Shown here: positions 45,699-57,363 of the stretch, one piece after another
Layout: each line of letters opens with the position of its first letter
How positions within the stretch are numbered: position 1 is the first letter of the stretch
Origin: Tachypleus tridentatus
Lineage: Eukaryota > Arthropoda > Merostomata > Xiphosura > Limulidae
Length of the DNA stretch: 64,000 nucleotides
Direction of reading: 5' to 3'
Assembly (NCBI RefSeq): GCF_004210375.1
Contig: NC_134834.1
Coordinates: 38,034,264 to 38,098,263, forward strand
Notes under the pieces: generated by a model
What the model saw: the letters and a program-made list of their open reading frames with translations, nothing else
Told to the model about the DNA's origin: nothing
Databases searched by the model: none
Translations under genes and position numbers: made by a program

Positions 45699-48271
45699 CA
45701 GGGGTCACCAAACTTTTTTCACAGGGAAAAAATGTACTTGGGGAATGATAAGCTTAGGCCGTACGATCATTATGTTCAATACTCATAAGCTAGAATGAAA
45801 GCTCTCTGTAAAAGACTTAACACTAAGTTTAGGATGCCACATTAGCCATGTGGGAGTAGCATGCAATACACACACATAATAAAAAACAAACAGAAATACA
45901 ACCAACATTTTTATTTACCAAAAGGTTATCAAAGAAGGTGACATTAGCAAAAACAGTTGTCACATCGTACATAGTGAGTACATATCTGAATGTCACTAAG
46001 CCGCAAAAAAGTTAGTGAGATTTATGAAATTGGCATTTGGCTTTCAAAATATCTTCAATGTTTGGTTTTGAATTGCTGCATCCAATCATTAGAATTGCTT
46101 TTAAATGTTCATCAGTCAAACTTGATTGATGTACCGACTTCACATACTTCATTTTTGAAAATGCTTGTTCACAGACATAAGTTGTTCTGAACACTGATGC
46201 CATACCAGATACAAACTGCTTCATCTTGGGAAACTCATCTTCAGGTATGCAGCTGTAAAATTCAATAAGTTGCCCCTCTCTGTGTTTTGCTTTCAACAAG
46301 TCATTTCCTTGCAAATCGATGACCTCCAGCTGAAGTTCCACTGGCACGTCATCAATTATACAATCAAAAGAATTCTGAAGAAGGAGAATGTCACTTTTGA
46401 TTCTTACGAGATCTGAAAATCTCTCTAAAAATGCTTATTTAAATCACCAATAATCTTTTTCTGAAACTCCAGGTTGACATCTTCTGTGATTCCAGCATGA
46501 AACACTGAAAATGAGAGAGGTTTCCTCCTTCTAAATGTGCTTCAAACAATGACAGCTTTATCTGAAATTCTTTAATGATTTTATAGAGATCACAGACAAG
46601 ACTATTCTTCCCCTGAAGTTTCAAGTTCAGTTCATTCATGTGGGATGTGATATCAACCAAAATTACAACTTTGACAACCTGGTTGGATCCGACAGAAGTG
46701 GATCAGCTCTATATTTCTCGATAAGAAATATATCTATTTCTCTTCTCAGCTTATAAAAATGAGACAAGACTTCACTGAAGCTGAGCCACCTCACCACCGT
46801 GTGATAGGGCAAGTCACAGAAATTCAAATTAACTTCTTAAGAAATGCCTTGAACTGACAATGATTAAGTGCATGACCCCAAATGAAGTTCACTGCAGAAA
46901 TGACTAGTTTCAGTACGCCAGAAATATTTTAGTCTTTACCACAGAGTGCTTGCTGATGTATGATGCAGTGTATGAACAGAGTGCTTGAGAGTTGAAGATC
47001 TTCCAACTGTTTCCTGATCAGCCCCACCAGATCCTTCTTTACTCCAGCCATGGTTTTTCCTCCATCAACTGTTACACCTCTAAGCTGATTCCACTGAAGG
47101 TTATAGTCTTGCTAAGTTTTATGCACTTCCATGAAAATGTCTTTTCCAGTTGTTCTTTCATGCATGCTGCAAACTGATGCCAACTCTTCCATGATCTGAA
47201 AGTCCAAATTAACTCTACGAATGAACACGAGAAATTGTGACGTACTTGAGAGATCATAGACTCATCGAGTGCCAGAGAATACCATTGGAAGTTTCTAGAT
47301 TTTTGGTGTATCTGTAATGCGATGTTCTCTCCAAGTTCTTCTGCTTTCTGTACAACTGAAGTTGCTGAAAGGCTGATACTTTCAGAGAACTTGACTTTTT
47401 CAGGACACAGCTCATTTGCTGCTTTTATCATACACTCTTTGAGGAAGTTGCCATCAGTAAAAGATTTTCCTCGCTCTGCCATTCTATGCACTATTTTGTA
47501 ACTTGTACGAGTGACAGATTAATTTTCAGCAAATCTTCTTGTGAAGAGATTATTTTGAGATTCAAAAACACGTTTCATGGATTCAAATTTCTCAGGACAG
47601 AACTTTCCTGAAAATTTCAAACATGTTGATAGATGTTTTGTTTCATAGTGACATCGAATATTGTACTCTTTCAAAACAGCAACACTTTCGGTGCATATCA
47701 TACAAATAGCTTTCTGGTTTTTTTGTTTCCACAAAGAAGTACTTTTCTACCCATTCTTCATTGAAAGCACGACACTCAAAGTCAACTTTTCTTTTTTAAA
47801 AGCAGCTGTAACGATGGGTGAAAAAACGCACAAACAAAATATATTGAAACGTGCGTTTGCCACGACACTTACCTAAGAATGAGTTACAAAAAGCGCATAA
47901 CGTAATTACTAAGAGAAATTAGCTTGTAGAAGCAGTAACCTTAGGCCACTGCATTTACAAGACGAGTCGATTGGATGAGGGTTAAGTCTGTACTTATTTT
48001 CGAAATCCTAATGCTTTCATAGATACATGCCTCTATATGAATAAATGGGCAACAAGGACGAAATAAAAATTTTCCTATTGGTTAAAAATGCACAACAGTC
48101 TTGTTTTTTTTATCATAACGTCTTGTGTTTGCCAGCTTAAAGCGACCATCAGTGTGATTTATTTTGTTATGACAGTCGGACATTTGATGAAATGTTACTT
48201 TTAATTCCAAGTGGCTAGCTGCCAGTGGGCCAGACAAAATGACCTCGAGGGTCATAGTTTGGTGACCCCTG
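45699..48271 (-). mobile_element. hAT transposon (Charlie8/GTF2IRD2-like) nested in LINE copy 3
   Basis: The terminal inverted repeats are perfect over 16 bases: CAGGGGTCACCAAACT at 45699 and its complement ending 48271. An 8-bp target duplication flanks it (CTCTAGGT before, CTCAAGGT after, one mismatch). The length is 2573 bp. Removing it restores continuous LINE ORF2 sequence, so it is younger than the LINE. The transposase lies on the minus strand in broken pieces. Confidence 0.95.
46012..47790 (-). pseudogene. hAT transposase (GTF2IRD2-like), frameshifted
   Basis: The minus strand from 47790 down reads a BED-like zinc finger region (KAICMICTESVAVLKEYNIR, then HYETKH), LFTRRFAEN, 'GKSFTDGNFLKECMIKAANE', LCPEKVKFSESISLSATSVV and SLALDES, which holds the first catalytic Asp. 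A DITSHMNELNLKLQGKN block and a C-terminal hAT dimerisation segment (FRTTYVCEQAFSKMKYVKS, SSLTDEHLKAIL; 46012-46347) follow. The same architecture occurs in vertebrate Charlie8 and in the transposon-derived half of GTF2IRD2. Several frameshifts and stops break it (47491/47519, 47072, 46660 and 46439), so no intact transposase exists. Confidence 0.9.
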
Positions 48272-49615
48272 CTCAAGGTGAACGCTTTTGCCAGGTTTCT
48301 GGCACTTCTGCTTCTTCCTTCACCTTTTTAGCTATCAAGACTCGTGCAGAGCGATCACCTCTTTCCTTTCGAGCTGATTCTCTTTATGACTATAATCATC
48401 CCTTTACACTGGTGGAACTCAAACTGGCCCTTCATTGGTCTGGCAGTACATCGGTTGGACCAAATGATGTACACTATGACATGCTGAGCTATCTATCTCC
48501 TGCTTTTCTTGCTATTCTTCTAATTGTTTTTAATCAGATCTGGCAGGAGAATGTTTTTCCTGATGCCTGGCACCAGACTGTTGTCCTACCTTTCTCTAAG
48601 TCTGAGAAGGATCCCAAGATTCGTTCAAACTACTGTCCAGTTGCTTTGATGAGCTGTCTCTGTAAGACCTAAGAGAGGATGGTTTACGCTTGTCTTGTTT
48701 GGTTCCTCGAATTATGGAACCTCTTCTCACCTACACAGTGTGGGTTCCAACAACAGCTCTCCATCATAGACCACCTGATTCGACTTGAAACATCACTCAG
48801 AGAAGCCTTTTTCAAACAACAACATCTTGTATCAGTATTCCTTGACATTGAGAAGGCTTATGACACATCATGCAGGTATGGCATTTTGTGAGACCTCCAT
48901 ATATATGGGTTAAGTGGTCATTTGCCCAATTTTTAAATTTTTTAATGGACACGAGATTCCAAGTTCAGGGCTGTGTTTTGAGTGTCACACTTTTCAGTAT
49001 AAAGATTAATGCCATCACTGAACAATTCCCTCTCACTGTTGCAAACAGGGTCTATGTCGACGACTTTCACATCTTGTGTCAGTCATCGAACATAAGGTAT
49101 ATTAAAGGGCAGCTCCAGACTGCCCTCAATTGTTTACTGATGTGGACCACAGAAAACGGCTTTAATTTCTCCCTCTCTAAAACTGTTTGCATGCACTTTT
49201 GCTGCCAATGGGGTATTCACCCTGATTCTGAATTCCATATTGGTGAAGTTGTGCTGCCTGTGGTCCCTGAGACAAAGTTCCTGGGGCTTATCTTTGATGG
49301 TAAGCTGACCTTTATACCACACATGAAGCAGCTATGGGTGAAATGTACAAGAGCACTGAACATCCTCCATGTTCTCTCTACCACCACTTGGAAGGCAGAT
49401 TGATTTTCTATGCTTAAGATATATCGTGCTCTGATTCAATCAAAACTCGACTATGGATCACTGGTCTATGGCTCTGCCAGACCCTTGGCCTTAAAGGTGT
49501 TGGACCCCATTCATCATCAAGGGCTTTGGCTGTGCACTGGGGCTTTCTGCATCTCCCCAGTTCAGAGCTTATACATAGAGTCTCATGAACCTTCTTTGCA
49601 CCTCCACCGTTTGTG
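48272..49615 (+). pseudogene. LINE reverse transcriptase, copy 3
   Basis: After the hAT insertion the frame gives RSPLSFRADSLYDYNHPFTL, FPDAWHQTVVLPFSKSEKDP, SNYCPVALMSCLCKT, then a stop. 'TQCGFQQQLSIIDHLIRLET' and FLDIEKAYDT (RT motif A) follow, and after a shift NRVYVDDFHILCQ with the YVDD active site (about 49045-49085). LPVVPETKFLGLIFDGKLTF and KIYRALIQSKLDYGSLVYGS follow. All RT motifs are present but spread over three or four frames. Confidence 0.92.
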
Positions 49616-50245
49616 CTAAAAAATTCCTCTACAGCTTTTTTGTTCAATGCTGAGCTGTACTCCATTTCTCTTGCCCTGGATCACATAGAAGCTAAGCATT
49701 ACTCAAACTGCACTATTTATACTGACTCGCTGTGTACTCTACTGGCCCTGGAATCACTTCACGTTAGTTCATACCCTGTTCTCACCGATATTCAAAACCA
49801 ACTGGCCTATTTCTCTTTAACATCTACTTCTATCCAGTTTTTCTGGATACTGGGCCACATTGGTATTCTCGGGAACGAGTTCGCAGACATGGCAGCTAAA
49901 TGTATCTGCTCTGGCACTATCACCGCTGTGCCTATTCTATACATAGACTATGGTCTTGTATTTAAGGCTCAAGGCTCAGCTCCGTGCCAGCTGGCAGTCG
50001 ACTTGGAATGAGCAACGTGAAAACAAGCTTTTTCAAATAAAACCCTTCATAGGACTTTGGCCGTCTTGCTTTCATAAGGATCGGAAAGAGGAAGTTGTTC
50101 TAACTGGACTACACATTGGTCACAGTTTTTTATCTCATCGTTTTCTTTTACCTGGAACTGATGCACCAGTGTGTAGTCTGTGTAGCACTCAGATCACAAT
50201 AAGCCACATATTACTTTCTTGCCATCATTACAACTCTCAATGATG
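49615..50245 (+). pseudogene. LINE RNase H domain and terminal finger, copy 3
   Basis: The frame from 49613 reads AFLFNAELYSISLALDHIEA, NCTIYTDSLCTLLALES, FFWILGHIGILGNEFADMAA. These are the Glu, Asp and HxGIxGNExAD parts of RNase H. The first strand with its Asp (YTDG in copy 1) is deleted at about 49618. A C-terminal CCHC-like segment (VCSLCSTQITISHILLSCHH, 50170-50230) closes ORF2 as in other I and R1 elements. Confidence 0.9.
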
Positions 50246-50474
50246 GCACAATTTTAAACCTGTTCTGTCCCAAGTTTGTCCATAGCGTTAGACAGTGTTA
50301 TTGGTGATGGCGACACTGTCCACCTTGGTTTTTAGTTTTTTATAGGCCATTAATTTATTTAATGCCATTTAAGTTTTTTAATTTATACATTTAAGTTTTT
50401 TAATTTATACATTAAACATTTTTTAATGTGGTTCCCTTTTAAGAATAAGTCTCTTTAGTTTGATTTGAAATTAG

Positions 50475-50745
50475 AAAATGGCCGTAACATTAAATAACTC
50501 AATACCAGGACTGGAAAGGCCAACTTCAGGTGACTAATGCCGCTGTTTGAATTACCTCTTAGTCATACTGGCAAGTTATTATTAAAATTTTCTGTACATC
50601 TTTTAAAACTTTTATTACTTTTTAAAAATGGCCGTAATGTCACATAACTCGGAACCAGGACTGGAAAGGCCAACTTTGGGTGACTGACGGTGGTTTTTGT
50701 ACTTACCTGTTAGTCTTCTGGCAGGTTGCGATAATTACCATTATG
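50475..50745 (+). repeat. 150-bp tandem duplication in the LINE 3' untranslated region
   Basis: 'aaatggccgtaacattaaat' at 50477 recurs as 'aaatggccgtaatgtcacat' at 50627, each followed by 'aactc...accaggactggaaaggccaactt...ggtgact'. The period is 150 bp and there are two units. It may be a recognition or processing motif in the element's RNA. Confidence 0.85.
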
Positions 50746-50984
50746 CTACAGAAGGTCTTTCATGACTTCTCTTACTGTAGTTTTTCTCTTAATATTATAG
50801 ACTAGGTGTCAACATTGTTTTTATGATATTTATGCTTTTTTTAAACTCTGTTTTGTTTTACCTTAATTTCCTTTTATGAATTGTACTAGATTTACCTTTT
50901 TACTTGATGTTAGGTGCAGATAGCCTAACTGCTTTGTATCATAAAACACTAAATCAACCAAGCAACCAATCGATCAGACTGATG

Positions 50985-52030
50985 ATATATTTGACTATCC
51001 TGGGAACAGGGGGTCATGAGTACATTACATGCTGGACATCTGAAGTTATTTTTATCAATGATCCATGGATACTCCATGTTCTGGTGTCAGGGTTGGTCAT
51101 TCAGTTTACATAACCTCTACTATTGACTGTGAAACATGTTGCCTTTTCAGCTTCAACAGATCTGCAGTGAGTTGAGCTTAATTCCCAGTCCATAAGAGTT
51201 GTTAGTCAGAAGGGTAGTAGATAGGGTCCATCCTATTTTTTGGGATTTTATTCCCATTTAATCATTGTATCAAAGAAGGCAGGAGATTGACGTACAATCC
51301 TTATCCTTCTTGACTCAACCAATTTGTAGATTCTCCTCACATTACATTGGAATCTTTTCTCAATCTGTGATGGCACTTTTTACAAGGGATCTGAATGACT
51401 AAGTTAGATATTAATAATACTCGCATCCATATTCCCATAGCAGAATCTTCCTGGAGGTTACTTATTATTGTGCAAAAGGTTCAGGTGCTACATTTTTAGG
51501 CTCCACTTTTCAGTCTTGCATCAGCACTATATTTCTTCTGCAGAATTGTTCAAGCCTTTTCTCGTTACCTGCTTTCCTTGGGCCTATACACATATTATAT
51601 GGACAGCTGGCCCTTTCTGGTTTCCTTCCATCAATTAGCAAAACAGTACTCTCAGATTTTCCTTTCAGAAGCAACAAATGCAGGCTTCCTTATCAGACTG
51701 GAGAAATTTTGTCACTGTCAATACTTACTTAAGTCGCATTCAGACGACCCTTATCGGGTTTCAAGCCATGGAAAGTGCTATCACGCTCTTCTATCTCCTT
51801 CTGCTACTGTGCAGATGACATCCCTTGAGCCTCATATTTATTTTGGACGAGTACATAGGTTTCTACAGTGGGCACAGCATAACCAGTGGATCATGCACTC
51901 CAGTCATTTGGATCATCCTGTCTCATTGCTCAGGGTGTTTGAACAGAAGACAAGTCTACCCTTCATATCAATGTTTTCAAATTCCTTACAGTATTTTGTG
52001 CAATGGTTGAAGGTATGTATTTTCTGAAGG
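50985..52030 (+). pseudogene. DIRS reverse transcriptase remnant
   Basis: FINDPWILHVLVSGLVIQFT (51050-51110) is the usual N-terminal landmark. About 51390-51570 reads MTKLDINNTRIHIPIAES (motif A, where the family has SLDIKDAYFHIPI) and 'SLASALYFFCRIVQAF' (motif B, GLSTAPxxFTRVxK). The active-site box is YTYYMDSWPF where YLDDW is expected, so the second Asp is lost. AGFLIRLEKFCHC corresponds to GF.iN..KS. Remaining sequence to 52030 matches the template/RNase H linker. Stops are frequent. Confidence 0.85.
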
Positions 52031-52149
52031 GAAATATTTTCATGATACATTCTGACAATTCCATAGTGGTATCTCATGTGTATCATTGAGAAGGCACATA
52101 TTCTCAAGACTGTTATTTGCATACCTTGGATCTTCTCTACTGGGCTCAT

Positions 52150-52710
52150 GTATTCTTCCAGGAGAGATTAACTTAATTGCATATCGCTTGTCTTGAACCA
52201 TCCAGATTCTTCCAATGGAATGGATGCTACATCATGAGGTTTTTCAGGGGATTTGCTCTCAGTTATGATCACCAGTTATCAGTGTTTTGTGACTTACTGT
52301 AACTCTCTACTGCAGTTATTTTGGTCTCCAATACCTTATTCTCAAGCATTGGCAATAGATGCATTCAGTCAGCACTGAGCAAGTTTACATCTGTGTGCTT
52401 TCCTCCAATTTGGCTATTGGTCCTGGTCCTGACTATGGTTCGTTCTGCTCCCTTTCATGTTGTCTTGGTTTCACTGTATTGGCCAACTCAAGTATGGTTT
52501 CCACTTCTTCAGTATTTGCAGGAATGTCCATCTTTATCTCTTCCTCATTGGCAGTCTCTGTTTAGACAATATAGGTCAGACATTCTCCACCCAGATGTTT
52601 GGAAACTTAATCTTTACTCCACCAACAGGAACATGACACACTTTCCCTATATCAACTGTTTCCTTCTACATTGTAGAACCCAATTCTCACTTCTCAATTT
52701 AGCACAGTAG
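52150..52710 (+). pseudogene. DIRS RNase H C-terminal segment
   Basis: The 129-codon frame at 52321 contains VCFPPIWLLVLVLTMVRSAP, FHVVLVSLYWPTQVWFPLLQ and SLFRQYRSDILHPDVWKLN. These match the 'AFPP..LLPxVLxxLR...VTLIAPxWPxQxWYPxLL...LLxQ...ILHPxxxxLxLxAW.L' region found after the RT-RNase H of DIRS elements. Confidence 0.85.
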
Positions 52711-53229
52711 TATTAAAATGTATTATGTCATGCCAGTGGTTTTACTTATTTTTCATGTTTTCTATTAATAAACTTAGTTGTTTTTTCATGAGTTTTATTC
52801 AACTTAGTTTTCTTTAATCATATACAATTATAATCTCAATGTAGGTTATTAATTTTGAACTTTACTCCAGCTGAACATAAGTTCTAAATTTTAACCAGCT
52901 GTATCTCAGGCAACAGTGCTTACACTTGGTTGTTTAGGTCACAGTTTTTCCTTGAGAATTGGAGGTCATCATGTGGCCAGGTGTTTCTTTCAAGCCCAGA
53001 GTTGACATTTCTTTGTCTGGTGAATCTGGATTAATGCAGTTTGCAATCTTGAATATGTGGACACAGGTGTGTTACCTTAATTGGTATCCATTTTCATTTA
53101 GGATCATTCTTCAATATACCTAGTTTTATTTCCTTCTCTAAATATTGGAGTTCTTGCTGATAAAAATTTCTGGAGAGACACTCGGAATTTTTTTCATGTC
53201 TTCACGACACGTTTATGCATATTTAAACT

Positions 53230-53620
53230 CCCAAAATTATGGTCATGTACTATAATAAGGTTTGGTTCAAATTCTGTTTGGATTTAGATAGCCTTCTGTG
53301 TCTTATGCATGATCTTGCATATTACATTGCCTGTATGGCTTATTTCTGTGGATCCAATCCACCCTTATTTATACACTGGAACTTTTTCTTTCTATGTGAT
53401 TTTTTTCATTCACGGACTTTACACATTGGACTTGCCAACTTGTTATCAGGCAGGTATATTCATCCTTATTTCTCCACTTCTTTCAGTTTCATTTTTCCAG
53501 GTGTCATCACATCAGTTTCAGTATCTTGCCTTTCTCTAGCTGCCCATATGTGTCATAAGTTGGATGAAATCATCCAAGCTTACAAGTGGACAACAACCAA
53601 CATGTACATTTCCCATTAAC
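53230..53620 (+). pseudogene. DIRS tyrosine recombinase remnant
   Basis: The frame at 53239 reads LCLMHDLAYYIACMAYFCGS and NPPLFIHWN, which align with the recombinase motif 'LCPVRALxxYLxRTxxFRGSxxRLFISW'. It ends AAHMCHKLDEIIQAYKW and TTTNMYISH, equal to 'A...G.pLeDI..A..W.s..tF..fYL', where the last Tyr is the catalytic one. Here that position has shifted frame (ATTAACTC follows). The catalytic Arg of the RALKYY-type motif is replaced by His, so the enzyme is inactive. Confidence 0.75.
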
Positions 53621-54344
53621 TCCTTTCAGGTAGGTGTTTTGTCCTGATTTATATATTGTGTTATGCCTGTAATCATATTACACATTTTTCCTGTAGTGTA
53701 TGGGAATCCTTACCACTTACCAGCTTCTATCTGGTGGGATGGTAGAACATGGAGGTGTTTTTCTGTGTGTGCTTATTTCCACTCAGTTGAGAGTGGGGTG
53801 ATGGTTTTCTGCCAGTATAGTTTGCATGACTATCCTCCTACTGCATATCTAATGTATGATTCTAGATGTTGTGTGATAGATATTGGATTTTTCCATCACA
53901 TTCAATATGGACTGGAAACTCTTCTTCTTACTGCTTTCTGGATGTCAGTTTCAAGGCAACTGGTGTTGGTTGGATCTGAACCAATCAATGAGTCCTCACA
54001 CACAAGTGGGCTTGGGATTCTTTTCCTACACTGTGGACTGGATGATATATGGCCAATGCTGCATGATTTTTATTGATTTTTACTTTCCTTGTTGCATTTC
54101 CACCTTCTTTCCATTGTCCAGAAGTTAGTTCCTGGGGATACAGGTGTCAGTCATGTTGAATATGTGCATGTGATGACATGGATTATTGGAATAGAAATCC
54201 TTCTATCATTTGCCAGTTGATCCAATTTTGCTAGTTTTGGATTGGCATTTACATCTTAATTATAGTATAAAGTATTCTATCCAGTCTACATCATGAGTAC
54301 AGCTGACCAACAACTCTCCTTCTACTGTGGACATATGTTCTATT

Positions 54345-54520
54345 CCCAGATCCACTGAGTTTGGACTGGAGTTGACTTCCTATTTACAGTCCAGATAAAG
54401 ATGGTTGCAGACCCTCCTCTTATCATGGACAGAATTATACATTTCTGATTCCACTGGTTTTGGACTGGATTTCACTTCCTGTATCTACTATATACCTGGG
54501 GCATGTATAGTTAATTTTTA
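54345..54520 (+). repeat. ~99-bp two-unit tandem repeat in the DIRS 3' region
   Basis: 'tccactgagtttggactgga' at 54351 and 'tccactggttttggactgga' at 54450 are each followed by 'TT(G/C)ACTTCCT' and preceded by 'ggaca'. They are two diverged units. Confidence 0.7.
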
Positions 54521-54765
54521 TATATGCCTCTTTGCTACTTACTTGGTGACACTTTCCTTCATCAAGATTGAAGATTATAAGTCAATCAGGTGTGGTGTAG
54601 TCTCCCATGTGTATGTTCTTCAGAGAAGAAAAGGCACACTCAGTGGAAGCATTTTGCAGATGCTCTCTAAAGGGTTCTCATCTTGGTAACTTTTACATCA
54701 GTCCATCCACCTGGTCAGTATGGGATTCTAGCTGTTATGTGAGAAGTAATATATCGTACTGGAAG

Positions 54766-55120
54766 TTAATATTTTCTGACACTAAAAATATATTTCCAAT
54801 AAATACTTACATCTTTTCACACTTTTCACCCTTCCTCTCAACTTCTGGTTCTTCTTTTATGCCTAATATCAAACTGAGGATTGGGTTCTATAGTATAGAC
54901 CCATCCAGCTGCAGCAGGAGAGTGTTTCACATTTCTGTTGGTAGAGGGTTTTCACCTGTTAAATGTAGCTGAACAACATAGTAACATAGGCTAAGTGAGA
55001 ATTTTGAAGACTAGTTATCTACCAAAACAAATGTGTATGTATCAGTGAATGAGAAAAGCTCTTATGTGAGAGGAGGAGGTGATCTATTGGAAATATATTT
55101 TCAGTACAGGAAAATATTAA
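54766..55120. repeat. Inverted repeat at the right side of the DIRS element
   Basis: 'ttaatattttctgacactaa' and 'aaatatatttccaataaa' at 54766-54802 are complementary to 'gatctattggaaatatattt' and 'tcagtacaggaaaatattaa' at 55081-55120. Weaker pairing extends about 25 bases further. In DIRS elements an internal complementary region lies next to the right terminal repeat, and this pair could be that structure. Confidence 0.6.
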
Positions 55121-55529
55121 TTTTCATTTTTTTTTATCACAGATCATGTTCATTTTGTTTCTTTGCTTGAACTCAATCAGTTTAGTTAAATTCAACATTA
55201 TTTCATAATTTTTCCTGCCAATTCTCCTGTGATATAAAGTATACTTACTTTGTACTCTATGTGGAAAGCAATTTAATCCCAAAATGTCATAATTATCCAA
55301 ATTTGTACAGAGTTAAACCAAAGAATCAGTTTGTTGCAAAGGATTGTTTGATGTGAGGTAACAATTTTCAATTCTAGTGACCTTGATTCATAGATATTTG
55401 TGTGTTCTGTGACTACTTATTGCTCTTTAGTTGACGTGTAAGCACACATGAAGTGTAAAATTGCCCTCTTTTGAAATGGTTACATCACAGGATTTTTCAA
55501 CACAAAATTCTACTATTTCACAAGTTAAT

Positions 55530-55768
55530 GGGTCTGGCATGGCCAGGTGGTTAGGGCTGTGGGTTCAAATCCCTGTCCCACCAAACATGTTCACCTTTTC
55601 TCTTTGTGTGTATTATAATGTAATGGTCAATCCCTTTTTTCATTGGTAAAAAAATTGGTGGTGATAAATAGCTATGTTCCCTGTAGTCTTTTACTGCTAA
55701 ATTAGTGACAGCTAGTACAGATAGCCTTTATATAGCTTTGAGTGAAATTCAAAACAAACAAACAATCC
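55530..55768 (+). repeat. SINE family A
   Basis: Head GTCTGGCATGGCCAGGTGG, B box GGGTTCAAATCCC, shortened body, tail 'gagtgaaattcaaaacaaac'. About 20 bases before the B box are missing compared with other copies. Confidence 0.92.
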
Positions 55769-55944
55769 ACAATTATAAAAGCATGAAGGCACAAAATGTT
55801 AGCATTTCAAGAAGAGAATCCTTGTATTGTTAAAGTATATTGTTAAAATAAGGGAAGATATAATTTAAGCATGGAAAAAACAGTATTCCATCACTGATTT
55901 CTAGTTCTACACTGGTGGTAGTAAAAGAAGGTTAAACAGCCTTT

Positions 55945-56040
55945 ACTTAAAAAATGGCAGTCTGTTGATAAAATATGAAGAAATGTTATGAAATAAGCTG
56001 ATAGAAAGAAAAGTTCAAAGTTATGAATTATGGAAGTAAA
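55945..56040 (+). pseudogene. Decayed partial copy of slmb exon 3 (F-box)
   Basis: The segment at 55998-56019 is identical over 22 bases to exon 3 at 58941-58962 (codons for LIERKVQ). Upstream, 'gaagaaatgttatgaaataag' parallels exon 3 'gaaggaatgttatggaagaaa' (EGMLWKK), and 'aaaaaatggcagtctgtt' parallels 'aaagaatggtcacgagtg' (KEWSRV). Downstream 'attatggaagt' parallels 'ctatggaaagg'. The frame has several stops and no splice sites. It is most simply a dead local duplication of part of the exon, 2.9 kb upstream of the real one. Chance similarity in A-rich DNA is possible but unlikely for the 22-base match. Confidence 0.55.
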
Positions 56041-57114
56041 TGACCAAAGAAATAAATAAATTTACCTTATTATATTGTACAAATACATCCTGCAGTGGTA
56101 TGGAACTTCAGAGATATAGTCCATAACCAGAACAACTGTATAAGACACCATTTTGTTGGATAAAGGGACAATGAGGTCTACCCATTCATCCTTTTATCAG
56201 TGGGTCATGAAAACGTATAACTAGGGCACATAACTTTCCCAGGAAGTCATCATATTAATGACACTTACAATATAACTTATCTTTGTAAGTGAATTTTATA
56301 TAGATGAGACAATTTAACATTCTTCATGCAATTATTTTGAACTCTTTAATGTTATAGAATATCTGAGCACTAAAATACTAACTAATACTAAGCACTGTTT
56401 ACTCAGAATTCTTTTTTTGAGTTATGTACTTATATAGTCTAAACTTTACCCATTTTTTCTCATTTTTTACTAGTCTAACTTCACTCACATATCAAAACTT
56501 ATGGGCTGGAGCACTACGTCAATAATATACATGAACTGAACTTACCATGCATAATTTCAAAGATTATTAAATGTATGTCTATGAAAGAACATGGTATATT
56601 TTAGAACTTTATAGGTATTTATGGAAATTAGTTTATCAGTTAGGATTTTATGGTGTTTTACATTCAGTGCATGGAAACATTATTTGCAAATATTATTTTA
56701 TGAGGCATAACCACAAGCAAGATGTGTCTTTATGTATATGATGGTGCTTACTTTGCTTTGTTATTTAATAACCAGTTTGTATGTTGGTTTTCCAGAAAAA
56801 TTTCTGCTCAGATGTACACACTGTACTGCTAATATAATATACATGTGCTTTTGATGATAACCCAGAAGTATATTTTTAAACATAAGACATGTTTTTATCT
56901 ATTGAGTAATAATGTTTTGAAATGGTGGCACTTTTAGGAGCTTATACTTTGTATGTTTCAAATAGCCATTATTGTAAATTTCTAAGATTTTTTTTTAAAT
57001 TTAGATCTCAAATGTATCACATGCCAAACGTGTAGATTTAGTTCAACAAACTTGTAACCATTCTGGCAGATAATACAGAATTTATTTAGTAAACTGCATC
57101 ATAACTTTTTTTGT

Positions 57115-57363
57115 TTTTTAAATTTTGTGCAAAGCTACACAAGGGCTATCTGTGCTAGCCATCCCTAGTTTTGCAGTGTAAGACTAGAGGAAAGGCAGCT
57201 AGTTATCACCACCCACTGCGAACTCTTGCACTGCTTTTTTTACCAAGAAATAGTGGGAATGATCGTCACGGCACATTATAATGTCCACCATGGCTGAAAG
57301 GGCAAGCATGTTTGGTGTGACTGGTATTCGAACCCGTCACCCTCAGATTACGAGTCGAATGCT
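57115..57363 (-). repeat. SINE family A, head end truncated
   Basis: Minus copy from the tail ('aattttgtgcaaagctacac') to the B box ('ggtattcgaacccgtcaccctcagattacgagtcgaatgct'). The first part of the tRNA-like head beyond 57363 is missing. Confidence 0.92.

Larger units (their letters stand above)
44240..50975 (+). mobile_element. I-clade LINE copy 3, split by a nested hAT transposon
   Basis: Same family as the copies in intron 1, and the only one that keeps the endonuclease. Order: gag C-terminus (about 44360-44570), endonuclease (44600-45160), linker (45162-45698), hAT insertion (45699-48271), reverse transcriptase (48272-49610), RNase H (49615-50245), 3' untranslated region (50246-50975). 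The tail ends 'gctttgtatcataaaacact' followed by CAAC-rich short repeats (aaatcaaccaagcaaccaatc). Frameshifts, stops and an internal deletion at about 49618 make it inactive. Confidence 0.9.
50985..55120 (+). mobile_element. DIRS-type (tyrosine recombinase) retrotransposon, 5'-truncated
   Basis: Immediately after LINE copy 3, a different retroelement begins. It has reverse transcriptase and RNase H (50985-52710), then tyrosine recombinase (53230-53620), then a repetitive non-coding end (53700-55120) with an inverted pair. DIRS elements use a tyrosine recombinase instead of an integrase. The gag part is absent. All frames are broken. The exact right end is unknown; I place it at the end of the inverted repeat. 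Confidence 0.8.

Noticed and set aside
53239..54972. Several 80-137-codon frames considered as host genes
   Set aside because: The first matches DIRS recombinase, and the others sit in the element's repetitive 3' part without domains.
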